Shown here piece after piece: positions 16,290 through 24,295 of a DNA stretch of 64,000 nt. A program made the translations under genes and the position numbers. The notes beneath the pieces were generated by a model that worked only from the letters and a program-made list of their open reading frames with translations, made no database searches and was not told the origin of the DNA. Numbering within the stretch: the first letter of the stretch is position 1; each line of letters begins with the position of its first letter. Origin of the DNA: JACKCP01 sp034007295 (GTDB lineage: Bacteria > Desulfobacterota > Desulfobacteria > Desulfobacterales > JACKCP01); contig JAVERC010000013.1 of the NCBI GenBank assembly GCA_034007295.1, positions 1-64,000 of the forward strand. The letters are read 5' to 3'.

Positions 16290-17195
16290 TTAATTTTTGT
16301 TCTGAATTGAGTTAAGATATTCAAAAATTTTATTTAATTCATTTTCATCTCTGAAATTTATTTCAATTTTACCTGTATTGTTTTCTTTAGCTGAAATATT
16401 TACCTTTGTGCCCATTAGATCTGAAAGTCTTACAGCCATGGTTTTGTATTCGGCAGGCGGAATGTAAGGCTTTTGCTTAGTGCTTAAATCATTTTCATTA
16501 AGCCGTTTTACTAGATTTTCTGTTTCTCTTACGCTGAGTTTTTTGTCCAGAATTTCATAAAAAACCTTGTTTTGAACAAATTCATCCTTTGCTCCAAGAA
16601 GAGCCCTTGCATGGCCTCCTGAAATAAGGGAATCCTCAATGGAATCAAGAATATTCTCAGGCAGGTTCAAAAGCCTCATTGTATTTGCAATGGCTGATCT
16701 GCTTTTACCAACTATCTGAGATAATTCTTCCTGGGTTCTCTTAAACTCGGTAATAAGCCTTTTATATGCTTTTGCTTCTTCAACAGGGTTTAAGTTTTCC
16801 CTTTGAATATTTTCAATAATTGAAATCTGAAGCATTTGTTCATCTGTAATTTCTTTTATGATTACAGGTATTTCTTTGAGTCCTGCAATTTTGGCAGCTC
16901 TTGCTCTTCTTTCACCTGCAATTATTTCATATTTGCCATCTTCATTTGATTTTTTTCTAACAAGAACTGGCTGAAGAATACCATGTTCCTTTATTGAATG
17001 GCTCAGCTCTTCAATTTCTTCCTCACTGAATTTTGTCCTTGGCTGATAGGGATTTTGCACAAGCTGATTTAAAAAAAGTTTTGATAAATCTTTTTTTTCC
17101 TCTTTTTTTTCTATTTCAGGTTCAATATCAGGGATCAATGATCCAAGACCTTTTCCAAGTCCTCTTTTTTTTACCAGATTTTTCTTTTTATCCAT
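16290..17195 (-). CDS. parB: ParB chromosome-partitioning protein
   Basis: This 301-residue ParB/Spo0J begins RGLGKGLGSLIPD. It has the ParB/Srx CTPase domain with GERRARAA (94-101), then a helix-turn-helix region that binds parS, and a C-terminal dimer segment. It spreads on DNA around parS and drives chromosome segregation with ParA. It lies 21 bases after parA. No convincing 16-bp parS palindrome was seen in the window. Confidence 0.95.
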   Translation of the reverse strand: MDKKKNLVKKRGLGKGLGSLIPDIEPEIEKKEEKKDLSKLFLNQLVQNPYQPRTKFSEEEIEELSHSIKEHGILQPVLVRKKSNEDGKYEIIAGERRARAAKIAGLKEIPVIIKEITDEQMLQISIIENIQRENLNPVEEAKAYKRLITEFKRTQEELSQIVGKSRSAIANTMRLLNLPENILDSIEDSLISGGHARALLGAKDEFVQNKVFYEILDKKLSVRETENLVKRLNENDLSTKQKPYIPPAEYKTMAVRLSDLMGTKVNISAKENNTGKIEINFRDENELNKIFEYLNSIQNKN

Positions 17196-17216
17196 TATTA
17201 ATTTCGGCCAGTATTG

Positions 17217-17981
17217 TTATTTGTTTTTTTTAATTATTTCTTTTGCCAGCTCCAGATAGCTTTTGGCACCAATTGATGAGGGATCATACATAAATATTGG
17301 AAGCCCGTAACTTGGAGCTTCAGAAAGTCTTATGTTTCTTGGTATTTTGGTTTTAAATACCTGATCCTTGAAATGACTTCTTGCATCCTCTTCTACCTGT
17401 GCTGAAAGATTTGTTCTTTTATCAAACATTGTCAGAAGAATTCCGGCAATTTTTAAATTTTTATTAATACTTTGCTTTACCCTTTTTATTGTCTGTAAAA
17501 GCTGGCTCAAGCCTTCTAGTGCATAAAATTCGCTTTGAAGCGGAATAAGTACATTGTCTGCACAGGCAAGAGCATTCAGGGTTAAAAGACTTAAAGACGG
17601 AGGACAGTCAAGAATAATATATTCGTAATTATCTTTTATTTTTTCAAGTACAGATGCAAGATAGGTTTCCCTGTTTTCTTCGGAAAGAATTTCTACTTCA
17701 AAACCTATAAGCTCAACCTTTGAAGGAATTATAAAAAGATTTTTTACTTCTGTTTCGCATAAAACCTCATTTGGTTCTGCAAGTCCTATAAGAAGATGGT
17801 ATAAAGTTTTTTCAATGTCTGTTTTGTCTATACCAGAACCTGTAGTTGCATTACCCTGTGGGTCGCAGTCTACAATAAGTGTTTTTTTATTTGAAAGGGC
17901 CAGTGCTGCTGCAAGATTTACAGCTGTTGTGGTTTTGCCCACACCTCCCTTTTGATTTGCTATTGCTATTACCTGTGCCAT
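17217..17981 (-). CDS. parA: ParA chromosome-partitioning ATPase
   Basis: This 254-residue Soj/ParA-type ATPase carries the deviant Walker A motif KGGVGKTT at 11-18 and the DCDPQGN motif. A Walker B-like ILDCPPSL follows. It binds DNA in an ATP-dependent way and moves ParB-parS complexes. It is the first gene of the parA-parB-(ispH-ubiA)-smr series on the minus strand. There is no long N-terminal DNA-binding domain, as expected for a chromosomal type Ib/Soj protein. Confidence 0.95.
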   Translation of the reverse strand: MAQVIAIANQKGGVGKTTTAVNLAAALALSNKKTLIVDCDPQGNATTGSGIDKTDIEKTLYHLLIGLAEPNEVLCETEVKNLFIIPSKVELIGFEVEILSEENRETYLASVLEKIKDNYEYIILDCPPSLSLLTLNALACADNVLIPLQSEFYALEGLSQLLQTIKRVKQSINKNLKIAGILLTMFDKRTNLSAQVEEDARSHFKDQVFKTKIPRNIRLSEAPSYGLPIFMYDPSSIGAKSYLELAKEIIKKNK

Positions 17982-18085
17982 AGTAAAATTCCTCTAGCAT
18001 AAATATTTGAATTTTGGAATAATTAACTCCGGTGGTTTTTCAGTATAAGATTTAGGGTGTCTATTTCAAGTAAAAAGGAATAAAG

Positions 18086-19555
18086 ATGAGATTTTATTTT
18101 TTTACTGTCTCAGTTTGTATAATGATTTCTTTGGTTTTTATCAATCCCCATTTTTCATATTCTTTAACTGTAAAAGAAGAAAATGAACTTGGAACTGAAG
18201 TTTTGAATCAGATAAAAAGAGCCTATCCAATTGTAGATGATTATTATGTGGACAAATATTTGAATGATCTTGGACAGATAATTGTAAAAAATTCAGATAA
18301 CAGGCTTTTTGATTTTAAATTTTTTGTTATCAAAAACAGCGTATACAATGCTTTTGCAGTTCCGGGAGGATATATATTTGTCCATACAGGCCTAATTGCA
18401 GCCATGGAAAAGGAATCTGAACTTGCAGGTATTTTAGCCCATGAAGCAGCCCATGTTACTTCAAGGCATATTGCAAGCCAGGTCGAAGATTCAAAAAAAG
18501 TCTCACTTGCTGCACTTGCAGGAATAGCTGCTGGAATTGCTATAGGAATGAGCGGAGGTGATCCCAATGCTGTAATGGGAGTTATTGCAGGAACCCAGGC
18601 AGCAGGACAATCTGCAATGCTTTCATATTCAAGGGAGCATGAAAGAGAAGCAGATAAAAAAGGCCTTATTTTTCTTACAAAGGCAGGATATTCTCCGGAA
18701 GGTCTTTTAGATATTTTAGGGAAAATAAGATCAAAGGAATTTTATACAGAGGACCAGGCACCTGTATATTTAAGAACACATCCGGGCACAACTGAAAGAA
18801 TTGAATATATTTCATCATTTATAGAAGACAACAAAACTCTTGTAGAAAATTGCCAAGATGGTGAAAAATGTATTTTCAGCAGATTCAACAAGGTAAAAAT
18901 TAAAATTACAGCTCTTTATGAAGACAAGATTTTTGCACTTAAAAGATTTGCTGAAATGGAAAAAGACCCTGAAAAAAGACCTGGTGCCTATTATGGTCTT
19001 GCTCTTCTTTCAATGAAAGAGGCTGATTATGAAAAATCAGAAAAGTATTTTTCCCTAGCCTTAAAATTCAATGCACTTGATTCTGAGCTTTTGTTTGACT
19101 ATGGCAATGCACTTTTTTTAAAGGGTGATTTTGAAGGTGCATTGAAAAAATTCAATACAATCAAGGCACATGGTGTTGATTTTCTGGAACTTGATCTGCT
19201 TTGCGGAAGATCATTTCTTGGTACAGGACAATTTGTTGAGGCAAAAGAGCTTTTTGACCTTCTTGTATTAAAATACCCTGATACTGATTATCTCTGGTAT
19301 TACAGAGGGATAGCAAATGAAAAGGCCGGATATGAAGGGCTGGCACATTTGAGCCTTGGGAAATACCATGAACTTAAACATCAAAAAGATTTAACTCTTT
19401 TTCATTATAAAAAAGCTGTTTCCCTTCTTAATGAAGATCAAAAAAAAGAAGCACAGAAAATGCTTGATGATTTTTTGGCTAAAGGCAGTAAAAAAAAGAA
19501 AAAGCCTGAAAAAGACAAAAAAGAAAATGATAAAGATAAAGACAAAGAGGCTTAA
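18086..19555 (+). CDS. bepA: Secreted M48 metalloprotease with TPRs (BepA/YfgC-like)
   Basis: A signal peptide (about 1-25) leads to a zinc protease domain with HEAAH at 119-123 and the third-ligand segment EHEREAD near 184-190. The C-terminal half is built of TPR-like helices (about 290-460). In E. coli, BepA is a periplasmic protease-chaperone that helps assemble or degrade outer-membrane proteins such as LptD and BamA. The last ~20 residues are an extreme Lys/Glu/Asp tail (KKKKKPEKDKKENDKDKDKE), which is unusual and may be flexible. It is divergent from parA. Confidence 0.9.
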   Translation: MRFYFFTVSVCIMISLVFINPHFSYSLTVKEENELGTEVLNQIKRAYPIVDDYYVDKYLNDLGQIIVKNSDNRLFDFKFFVIKNSVYNAFAVPGGYIFVHTGLIAAMEKESELAGILAHEAAHVTSRHIASQVEDSKKVSLAALAGIAAGIAIGMSGGDPNAVMGVIAGTQAAGQSAMLSYSREHEREADKKGLIFLTKAGYSPEGLLDILGKIRSKEFYTEDQAPVYLRTHPGTTERIEYISSFIEDNKTLVENCQDGEKCIFSRFNKVKIKITALYEDKIFALKRFAEMEKDPEKRPGAYYGLALLSMKEADYEKSEKYFSLALKFNALDSELLFDYGNALFLKGDFEGALKKFNTIKAHGVDFLELDLLCGRSFLGTGQFVEAKELFDLLVLKYPDTDYLWYYRGIANEKAGYEGLAHLSLGKYHELKHQKDLTLFHYKKAVSLLNEDQKKEAQKMLDDFLAKGSKKKKKPEKDKKENDKDKDKEA

Positions 19556-19639
19556 CAGCTTTTTTATGTTCAAATTAATTATTTACAAAAAATATATTTC
19601 TTATTAGAAAATTTTAATAAAAAAATTTATCAACCTATG

Positions 19640-19776
19640 TAGTGATTGGCCGAAAACGAGAATTTTGTTTCAGTTTAAGTGAAAAATTTAACCTTTAGGA
19701 TACATTGAGTATTTTAAGGATTAAAATTTGAATCTGACTTTAGAATGAACAAAAAAGGCGGTTTTCGTTCAGAAGC
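19640..19776 (+). repeat. Family A dispersed element, near-complete copy (MITE-like)
   Basis: It starts TAGTGATTGGCCGAAAACGA and ends GGCGGTTTTCGTTCAGAAGC. The internal segments (AACCTTTAGGATACATTGAG, AATCTGACTTTAGAATG) match the copies at 11142 and, inverted, at 2345. It ends about 20 bases before the lipoprotein gene and could supply part of its leader. Confidence 0.85.
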
Positions 19777-19797
19777 TATGAACAGCAGGAAATCTGT

Positions 19798-20883
19798 ATG
19801 AAACATTTATCTGTTCTTTTATTTTGTCTTTTTTTCATGTTTTCATGTTCATCAAAAGAAAGTAAGTCCAAAATTGATTTTCCCCAATGGTATTTTAAAA
19901 TTGTTTCATCTGATTTCATAATTAGAGGCACAGGAGCAGGGCTTACATTTAAAGAAGCCCAGGCAGAAGCCTTTGCAAAAATTTCCTCCCAGATAAATGT
20001 AATGGTTGAAGAAGAAATAGATATTATTAAAAAACGTCAGGGAACAGAGATTGCATCCTATGCAAAGCAGCAGATAAAAATTGGTTCACAAAATAAAATC
20101 AATAATGCAAGGCTTTTAAAATCTGAAATTAAAAATAATTTTTATTTTACAGCCTATGAAGTTGATTCAAGGCCTTTTTATATGATTCTTGCTGAAAAAA
20201 TTAAAAATAGATTTGAAAAAGATTTTGATATTATTCCCAAAAATTTAAAATTTACAGGCAATCCCTTAATTATTTCATCGCATGCTGCAAAACAGATAGA
20301 AAAAACATTTGTAAATTCAGGCGGCAAAGGTACAAAAGAAGTTTTTTTAAATCTTGAAAGGAAAAATAACTCCTGGATTTTAAGTTCAGGTGCTGATTTT
20401 GTTTATGTACCAGAAATTTTTAATGTTTTAAATTTAAAAAATAGCGGTGATGGACTTGTTAAATTAAGCCTTTTGGACAAAAATCTGAATAAAATTTCAA
20501 ACAGGCTGCAAAATGAAAAGCAGTTCAGATTTTTGATAAGCACAAAGGAAAAATCAGGTTTTGTTTCTGTTTTTAATCTTTATTCAGATGGAAGGGTAAG
20601 TATTTTAGCAGAAAATTTAGAAGTTAAAGAAAATACTCTTTTTTATCCGGTCACTTCCTCTGAAAATATTTTTGAGGCAGGTCTGTTGGAAAAAGGCCAT
20701 GCAGTTTTAGATTATTATATTGCAGTTTATTCAAAAAATCCCGTTAACTGCATAAATTTCAGAAAGGCAGGGTGCTCTCTTGCACAAGGAGAAGGAGCAT
20801 ATCTTGCTCACGGGCTTGCAGACCTTCTTTATTCCTCTGATGTTGATTCTTTTTACTGCCTTGCTGTTGAAACTGTTCCCTGA
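19798..20883 (+). CDS. LPP20-like lipoprotein with a C-terminal DUF4384-like domain
   Basis: A lipoprotein signal peptide ends at Cys17 (MFSC). The next ~130 residues (FPQWYF, GTGAGLTFKEAQAEAFAKIS) fit the LPP20/lipoprotein family. The C-terminal part (FLISTKEKSGFVSVFNLYSDG ... AVLDYYIAV) resembles DUF4384. Such proteins often occur beside caspase-like peptidases and FGE-domain proteins. Its role is not known; it is predicted to sit on the outer membrane facing the periplasm. It opens the accessory island. Its upstream region is the right end of a Family A element, and a terminator follows. Confidence 0.72.
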   Translation: MKHLSVLLFCLFFMFSCSSKESKSKIDFPQWYFKIVSSDFIIRGTGAGLTFKEAQAEAFAKISSQINVMVEEEIDIIKKRQGTEIASYAKQQIKIGSQNKINNARLLKSEIKNNFYFTAYEVDSRPFYMILAEKIKNRFEKDFDIIPKNLKFTGNPLIISSHAAKQIEKTFVNSGGKGTKEVFLNLERKNNSWILSSGADFVYVPEIFNVLNLKNSGDGLVKLSLLDKNLNKISNRLQNEKQFRFLISTKEKSGFVSVFNLYSDGRVSILAENLEVKENTLFYPVTSSENIFEAGLLEKGHAVLDYYIAVYSKNPVNCINFRKAGCSLAQGEGAYLAHGLADLLYSSDVDSFYCLAVETVP

Positions 20884-20926
20884 AAAATAAGCTTTATTGT
20901 TTAGAGCTATTCACTTTAAAATTTAG

Positions 20927-20961
20927 AAAAAGCCAGTTTGCTTACGGATACTGGCTTTTTT
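20927..20961 (+). terminator. Rho-independent terminator after the LPP20-like gene
   Basis: AAAAAGCCAGT pairs perfectly with ACTGGCTTTTT across a 12-base loop, ending in a T run. Confidence 0.9.
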
Positions 20962-21006
20962 CTGAGCCATATTTTTTAATTCATCAGAGCTTAATTTTTT
21001 TCTGCC

Positions 21007-21041
21007 GGAACTGAAAAAATTGTTTTGCGGTCAATCACTAA
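21007..21041 (-). repeat. Family A left-end fragment
   Basis: On the minus strand it reads TAGTGATTGACCGCAAAAC then AATTTTTTCAGTTCC, like the left end of the complete copies. It touches the 3' end of the AAA-ATPase-like gene. Confidence 0.6.
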
Positions 21042-21050
21042 GAGATATAT

Positions 21051-22301
21051 TTATCGCAGATTTTTTTGAATAAATGTTTTTACAGTCATATTGGGAATCT
21101 TGAGTCTTATTTGTAAATATTCGGTCTCTTCCGCTATTGTAAGAAAACCAAAATAATATAAAAACGATAATAAAAACTTTCTGTCATTTGATGTATCAGC
21201 AACCATATAATCCACAGCAAAATTGTTGACTATCCACGAAATAACGCCATTGTCTTCTTTTTCAATTAAATTAACTATCAGTTCTTTGCCGTATTCAATG
21301 TTTGCAATATAATTAAGTTTTGCATGATCTGTAAAAAAGCTGGAATCCATCATCTCTTTTGGATATTTGCCTTTTTTTGTAAATTCTTCAAAAAAATAGA
21401 TACACATTGCAGGATTATAAATAAATTCATCAGACTCAGTGGAAAACATATAGCCGTTATAATAGGTTTTCATTATATTTAAGGCTTCATCTGTTTTTTC
21501 TTTTGGAAGGTTATTTCGGCTTATAATATTTTCAATCTCTTCTTTTATTTCATGTTCTCTGAATCCGCACATATCATTAAATTCTGGAAGAAAGTGTATA
21601 TTTTGAGCTATATTGTATCCGCTTGTAACATCACTTAAAACAACAGGTAAAACTCCGGTTATAAAAACCCTGTCAAACATATCCTGGGAAGTAGAAGCTT
21701 TTACAGTTTTAAAAAGAGTTCTTAAAATACCTTCTTTATTAACATTATCTTCGTATTGTTCTTTTTTGTCTGAAGAAGCCGTTATTATTGTGTTTGTGAA
21801 ATTGTCGTATTCGTCTATTAAAAGGTAAATTGGGTGTCTGTGTTCTTTTATTGAATTTAAAAGAGAGTTTATTGAATATAGAGCATTCTGGTAATTTATA
21901 TTCACATTTTTAAATTCAAATCCCATCAAATTATAGTACTTTATGAAATTTTCAATTTGTCCGTTTATGTGATTAAACAAAGATTGTTTTACTTCATCTG
22001 AGTTTCCTGTTGCATCCACACAGGAAAAATCCCACCTCAAAATAAAATAAGAATTTCTGTATGGAGTAGGATTTTTTCCAATTTTTAAATGTCCAAATAT
22101 TTTTTGAAAATCATCTTTTTTTGCAACATCATAATAATTTTCAAGCATGGAAAGTAAAAGACTTTTTCCAAAACGCCTTGGCCTTATAAAAAGCTGTGAT
22201 TGTGAATTTTCAATTAAAGGAATTTTATCTGTTCTGTCGCAGTAAAAATAATTATTTTCAATAACTTTTTTAAAATCTGATATTCCGTATGGGTATTTCA
22301 T
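21051..22301 (-). CDS. AAA-ATPase-like protein, shortened at the C-terminus
   Basis: This matches the AAA-ATPase_like family (PF09820 type): an N-terminal YPYGISDFKKVIE, a Walker A-like PRRFGKSLL at 41-49 and a Walker B-like YLLIDEYDN. Full-length relatives are usually about 520-580 residues and end in a PD-(D/E)XK nuclease domain. Here the protein stops after ~416 residues, just before that domain, and a Family A fragment lies 10 bases beyond the stop. It is probably truncated. I prefer the ATG at 22301, which follows GAGG, over 22331. The family is found in many paralogous copies in anaerobes and its role is unsettled. Confidence 0.8.
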   Translation of the reverse strand: MKYPYGISDFKKVIENNYFYCDRTDKIPLIENSQSQLFIRPRRFGKSLLLSMLENYYDVAKKDDFQKIFGHLKIGKNPTPYRNSYFILRWDFSCVDATGNSDEVKQSLFNHINGQIENFIKYYNLMGFEFKNVNINYQNALYSINSLLNSIKEHRHPIYLLIDEYDNFTNTIITASSDKKEQYEDNVNKEGILRTLFKTVKASTSQDMFDRVFITGVLPVVLSDVTSGYNIAQNIHFLPEFNDMCGFREHEIKEEIENIISRNNLPKEKTDEALNIMKTYYNGYMFSTESDEFIYNPAMCIYFFEEFTKKGKYPKEMMDSSFFTDHAKLNYIANIEYGKELIVNLIEKEDNGVISWIVNNFAVDYMVADTSNDRKFLLSFLYYFGFLTIAEETEYLQIRLKIPNMTVKTFIQKNLR

Positions 22302-22369
22302 TTTGGCCTCAAATTTTATGTTTTTTTTCATAACTTTATAGCAGCAGGAACTATTTACTTCAATATTAT

Positions 22370-22425
22370 AAATTTCTCATCTTCCTTGAACTGAAACAAA
22401 ATTCTTGTTTTTGGGCAATCACTAA
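22370..22425 (-). repeat. Family A left-end fragment
   Basis: On the minus strand TTTAGTGATTGCCCAAAAAC, GAATTTTGTTTCAGTTCAAG and GAAGATGAGAAATT match the first ~56 bases of the complete copies. With the fragment at 21007 it brackets the AAA-ATPase-like gene in the same orientation. Confidence 0.7.
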
Positions 22426-22518
22426 ATAGTTTTTGACTGGCTGCCAGGCTACTGCTTGACAAGAACTGCTAATAAAATTAATTTAAAAATTATAGATAAT
22501 CTATTTATCGGAGTGTTA

Positions 22519-22779
22519 ATGCCAGCTATCAGTATTTTTTACGGTATTGTTATTCAGATGTTCTGGAAGGAGCATCCGCCTCCACATTTTCATGCCTTAT
22601 ATGCTGAGCATGAAGCGTTGATTAATATTTATACTTTGGAGGTAGAGGAAGGTTTTTTACCAAAACGTGCGATGGCTATGGTTCTTGAATGGGCTGATGA
22701 ACATCGTGCAGAATTAATGGAGGCATGGAATCAATGTGTGCAAATGCAGTTACCAAAAAAAATAGCACCTCTGTCGTAG
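22519..22779 (+). CDS. DUF4160 protein (candidate toxin-antitoxin-like pair partner)
   Basis: From the ATG at 22519 the protein is 86 residues and matches DUF4160: MPAISIFYGIVIQMFW, then EHPPPHFHALY. The HPPPHFH histidine motif is the family signature. An in-frame start at 22456 would add 21 unrelated residues, and GGAG precedes 22519. DUF4160 genes are usually coupled to a DUF2442 gene, as here. The pair has been proposed as a toxin-antitoxin-like module, but no activity is established. Confidence 0.82.
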   Translation: MPAISIFYGIVIQMFWKEHPPPHFHALYAEHEALINIYTLEVEEGFLPKRAMAMVLEWADEHRAELMEAWNQCVQMQLPKKIAPLS

Positions 22780-23060
22780 AACCGTCAATTACACCATGTA
22801 TGCCATGGCGTGTGCAGCATTTTGAGATACTTCACAATTATAGAATTTTTGTTCGTTTCCTAGATGGGCTGGAAGGGTATATAAATATGAAACCTTTTTT
22901 GTTTTCTGACGGTGCAGGTGTTTTTACCAAATTACGCGATAATGAGAAATTTTTTCAGGCAAGTCTTGTATATGGTGCGGTTACCTGGCCGGGGGAGCTT
23001 GATCTTTCGCCTGATGCCATGTATGAGCAAATAAAAGCCTTTGGCGAATGGACTTTGTAA
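22725..23060 (+). CDS. DUF2442 protein (partner of DUF4160)
   Basis: The core from about residue 26 (MPWRVQHFEIL ... VRFLDGLEGYIN ... WPGELDLSPDAMYEQIK) matches DUF2442. The frame overlaps the DUF4160 gene by 55 bases. GGAGG lies one base before the ATG at 22725 and ten bases before the next ATG at 22734, so the latter may be the true start. Overlap with DUF4160 implies coupled translation. Confidence 0.8.
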   Translation: MESMCANAVTKKNSTSVVEPSITPCMPWRVQHFEILHNYRIFVRFLDGLEGYINMKPFLFSDGAGVFTKLRDNEKFFQASLVYGAVTWPGELDLSPDAMYEQIKAFGEWTL

Positions 23061-23098
23061 GACTCATTTCAAATTTTATTAAATCAAGGGTAATTTTA

Positions 23099-23953
23099 AT
23101 GAAAAAAATAAATTTTTTGTTTTTGATTATTGTTTTTTTAATTCCAGGGTATTCATTTTCATGGTTTGAAAATGATTTTGAACCTGTATGGCAGGATTCC
23201 GGTTCAGGTTTTGTTTCATCAGAAGACAAATTTACCAATTTTCTTGGAATGGAGTTTGTTTATATAAAACCCGGAACATTTATGATGGGTTCACCCTCAT
23301 CTGAATCTGGACGTTACGATCATGAAAAGCAGCATAAGGTTACCTTGACAAAAGGTTTTTTTATGCAGACAACTGAAGTAACTCAAGCACAATGGAAAAA
23401 GGTTATGGGAAATAATCCTTCAGATTTTAAAAACTGCGGAGATAATTGTCCTGTAGAGAATGTTTCATGGTATGGTGCAAAGGATTTTATAAGAAAACTT
23501 AATAATAAGGATAAAAATTTTACTTACCGCCTTCCAACAGAAGCTGAGTGGGAATATGCTGCAAGGGGTGGAACTACTACCCCTTTTTATTTGGGGAACT
23601 GTCTTTCAACAAAAGAGGCAAATTATGATGGAAATTATCCTTTATCAGGATGCAGTAAAGGTCAGTACAGAAAAACAACAATTCCGGTAAAAAGTTTCAG
23701 TCCAAACAAATTTGGCCTTTATGATATGCATGGAAATGTATGGGAATGGTGTGAAGACTGGAAAGGAGATTATCCATCAGGTCATGTAACAGATCCTTCC
23801 GGGCCTGGGTCGGGCTCTTACCGTGTGCTTCGCGGCGGCAGCTGGAGCTACGATGCCAGGAGCTGCCGCAGTGCCAACCGCTACTACTTTTCGCCGGGTT
23901 ATACCGACGACTCTCGCGGTTTCCGGCTGGCTGCCTTTCGAGGCCGGCATTAA
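23099..23953 (+). CDS. Secreted formylglycine-generating-enzyme-like (FGE-sulfatase fold) protein with variable-looking C-terminus
   Basis: From the ATG at 23099 (284 residues) there is a signal peptide (about 1-20, ending YSFS). An SUMF1/FGE domain follows: FVYIKPGTFMMGS, TTEVTQAQWKKVMG, RLPTEAEWEYAARGG, FGLYDMHGNVWEWCEDW and LRGGSWSYDARSC. The catalytic cysteine pair of true FGE is not evident, so sulfatase maturation is unlikely; the fold is a C-type-lectin-like scaffold. Codon use changes sharply near base 23800: the last ~45 codons are GC-rich in an otherwise AT-rich gene. This region is where diversity-generating retroelements edit such proteins. An in-frame start at 23048 lacks a ribosome site. 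Confidence 0.88.
   Translation: MKKINFLFLIIVFLIPGYSFSWFENDFEPVWQDSGSGFVSSEDKFTNFLGMEFVYIKPGTFMMGSPSSESGRYDHEKQHKVTLTKGFFMQTTEVTQAQWKKVMGNNPSDFKNCGDNCPVENVSWYGAKDFIRKLNNKDKNFTYRLPTEAEWEYAARGGTTTPFYLGNCLSTKEANYDGNYPLSGCSKGQYRKTTIPVKSFSPNKFGLYDMHGNVWEWCEDWKGDYPSGHVTDPSGPGSGSYRVLRGGSWSYDARSCRSANRYYFSPGYTDDSRGFRLAAFRGRH
23812..23950 (+). other. Candidate DGR variable region in the FGE-like gene
   Basis: This GC-rich 3' segment encodes residues 239-284 (RVLRGGSW to GFRLAAF). Within the conserved frame, the positions that are commonly AAC/AAT (Asn) in DGR templates are here AGC, TAC, GAT, TAC, TAC, TTT, GGT, TAT, ACC, GAC, GAC and TCT. That is the NNY pattern expected from adenine-specific mutagenesis. 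The flanks (GGCGGCAGCTGG, CGCGGTTTCCGGCTGG) are conserved-type. No matching template repeat or reverse transcriptase is in the window, so this is an inference. Confidence 0.55.
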
Positions 23954-23959
23954 TAATAA

Positions 23960-24036
23960 ACAATCTTTCCCTGCCGGATTCGGAGTGCGGTATGTTATAA
24001 AACCCCGCACGGAGATATCCGGCAGGGAAAGATTGT
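23960..24036. repeat. Large perfect palindrome (cruciform-forming) after the FGE-like gene
   Basis: Arms 23960-23978 and 24018-24036 are exact 19-bp complements (ACAATCTTTCCCTGCCGGA). An inner stem GTGCGG (23985-23990) / CCGCAC (24005-24010) lies inside. No T tract follows, so it is not a normal terminator. Hairpins just downstream of the variable region aid target recognition in known DGRs. Confidence 0.8.
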
Positions 24037-24107
24037 AGAGAAAAGATTGGAGTTCCAGGGACACCTTACTCAATTAAAGTCAATAAAAATAAAAAAGGGA
24101 AATAACA

Positions 24108-24254
24108 ATGATATATGTAAAACCAACCTCAGATATTTTCATAAAATATTTATTTGGAAAAGTTGAACACAAAAGCCTTTTAATTGACTTTTTAAATTCA
24201 GTTCAGGAAAAGATGAACTTTTCACTTATTAAATCGGATATAAAGTTTTTATAA
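24108..24254 (+). pseudogene. N-terminal fragment of an Rpn/PD-(D/E)XK-type nuclease (putative transposase) gene
   Basis: A 48-codon frame with a ribosome site (AAGGGA) reads MIYVKPTSDIFIKYLFGKVE then HKSLLIDFLNSV. This is the typical start of Rpn/PDDEXK_2 'recombination-promoting nuclease' proteins, which are normally about 250-300 residues. It ends in a stop soon after, so only the first part survives. Just upstream, GAGTTCCAGGGACACC resembles sequences seen near IS200/RAYT-type elements, though I cannot verify that here. Confidence 0.6.
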
Positions 24255-24295
24255 AAATTATACCCTGTAATAGGGGTGCAGGAAAAAGGTGAAAT

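Noticed and set aside
16290..17981. A plasmid or oriC region because of parAB
   Set aside because: No DnaA-box cluster, parS site, rep gene or rnpA/rpmH/mnmG neighbours were seen.
23777..24073. Frames on both strands across the FGE 3' end and palindrome
   Set aside because: They arise from the GC-rich segment and its long open complements; the FGE frame is clearly the coding one.
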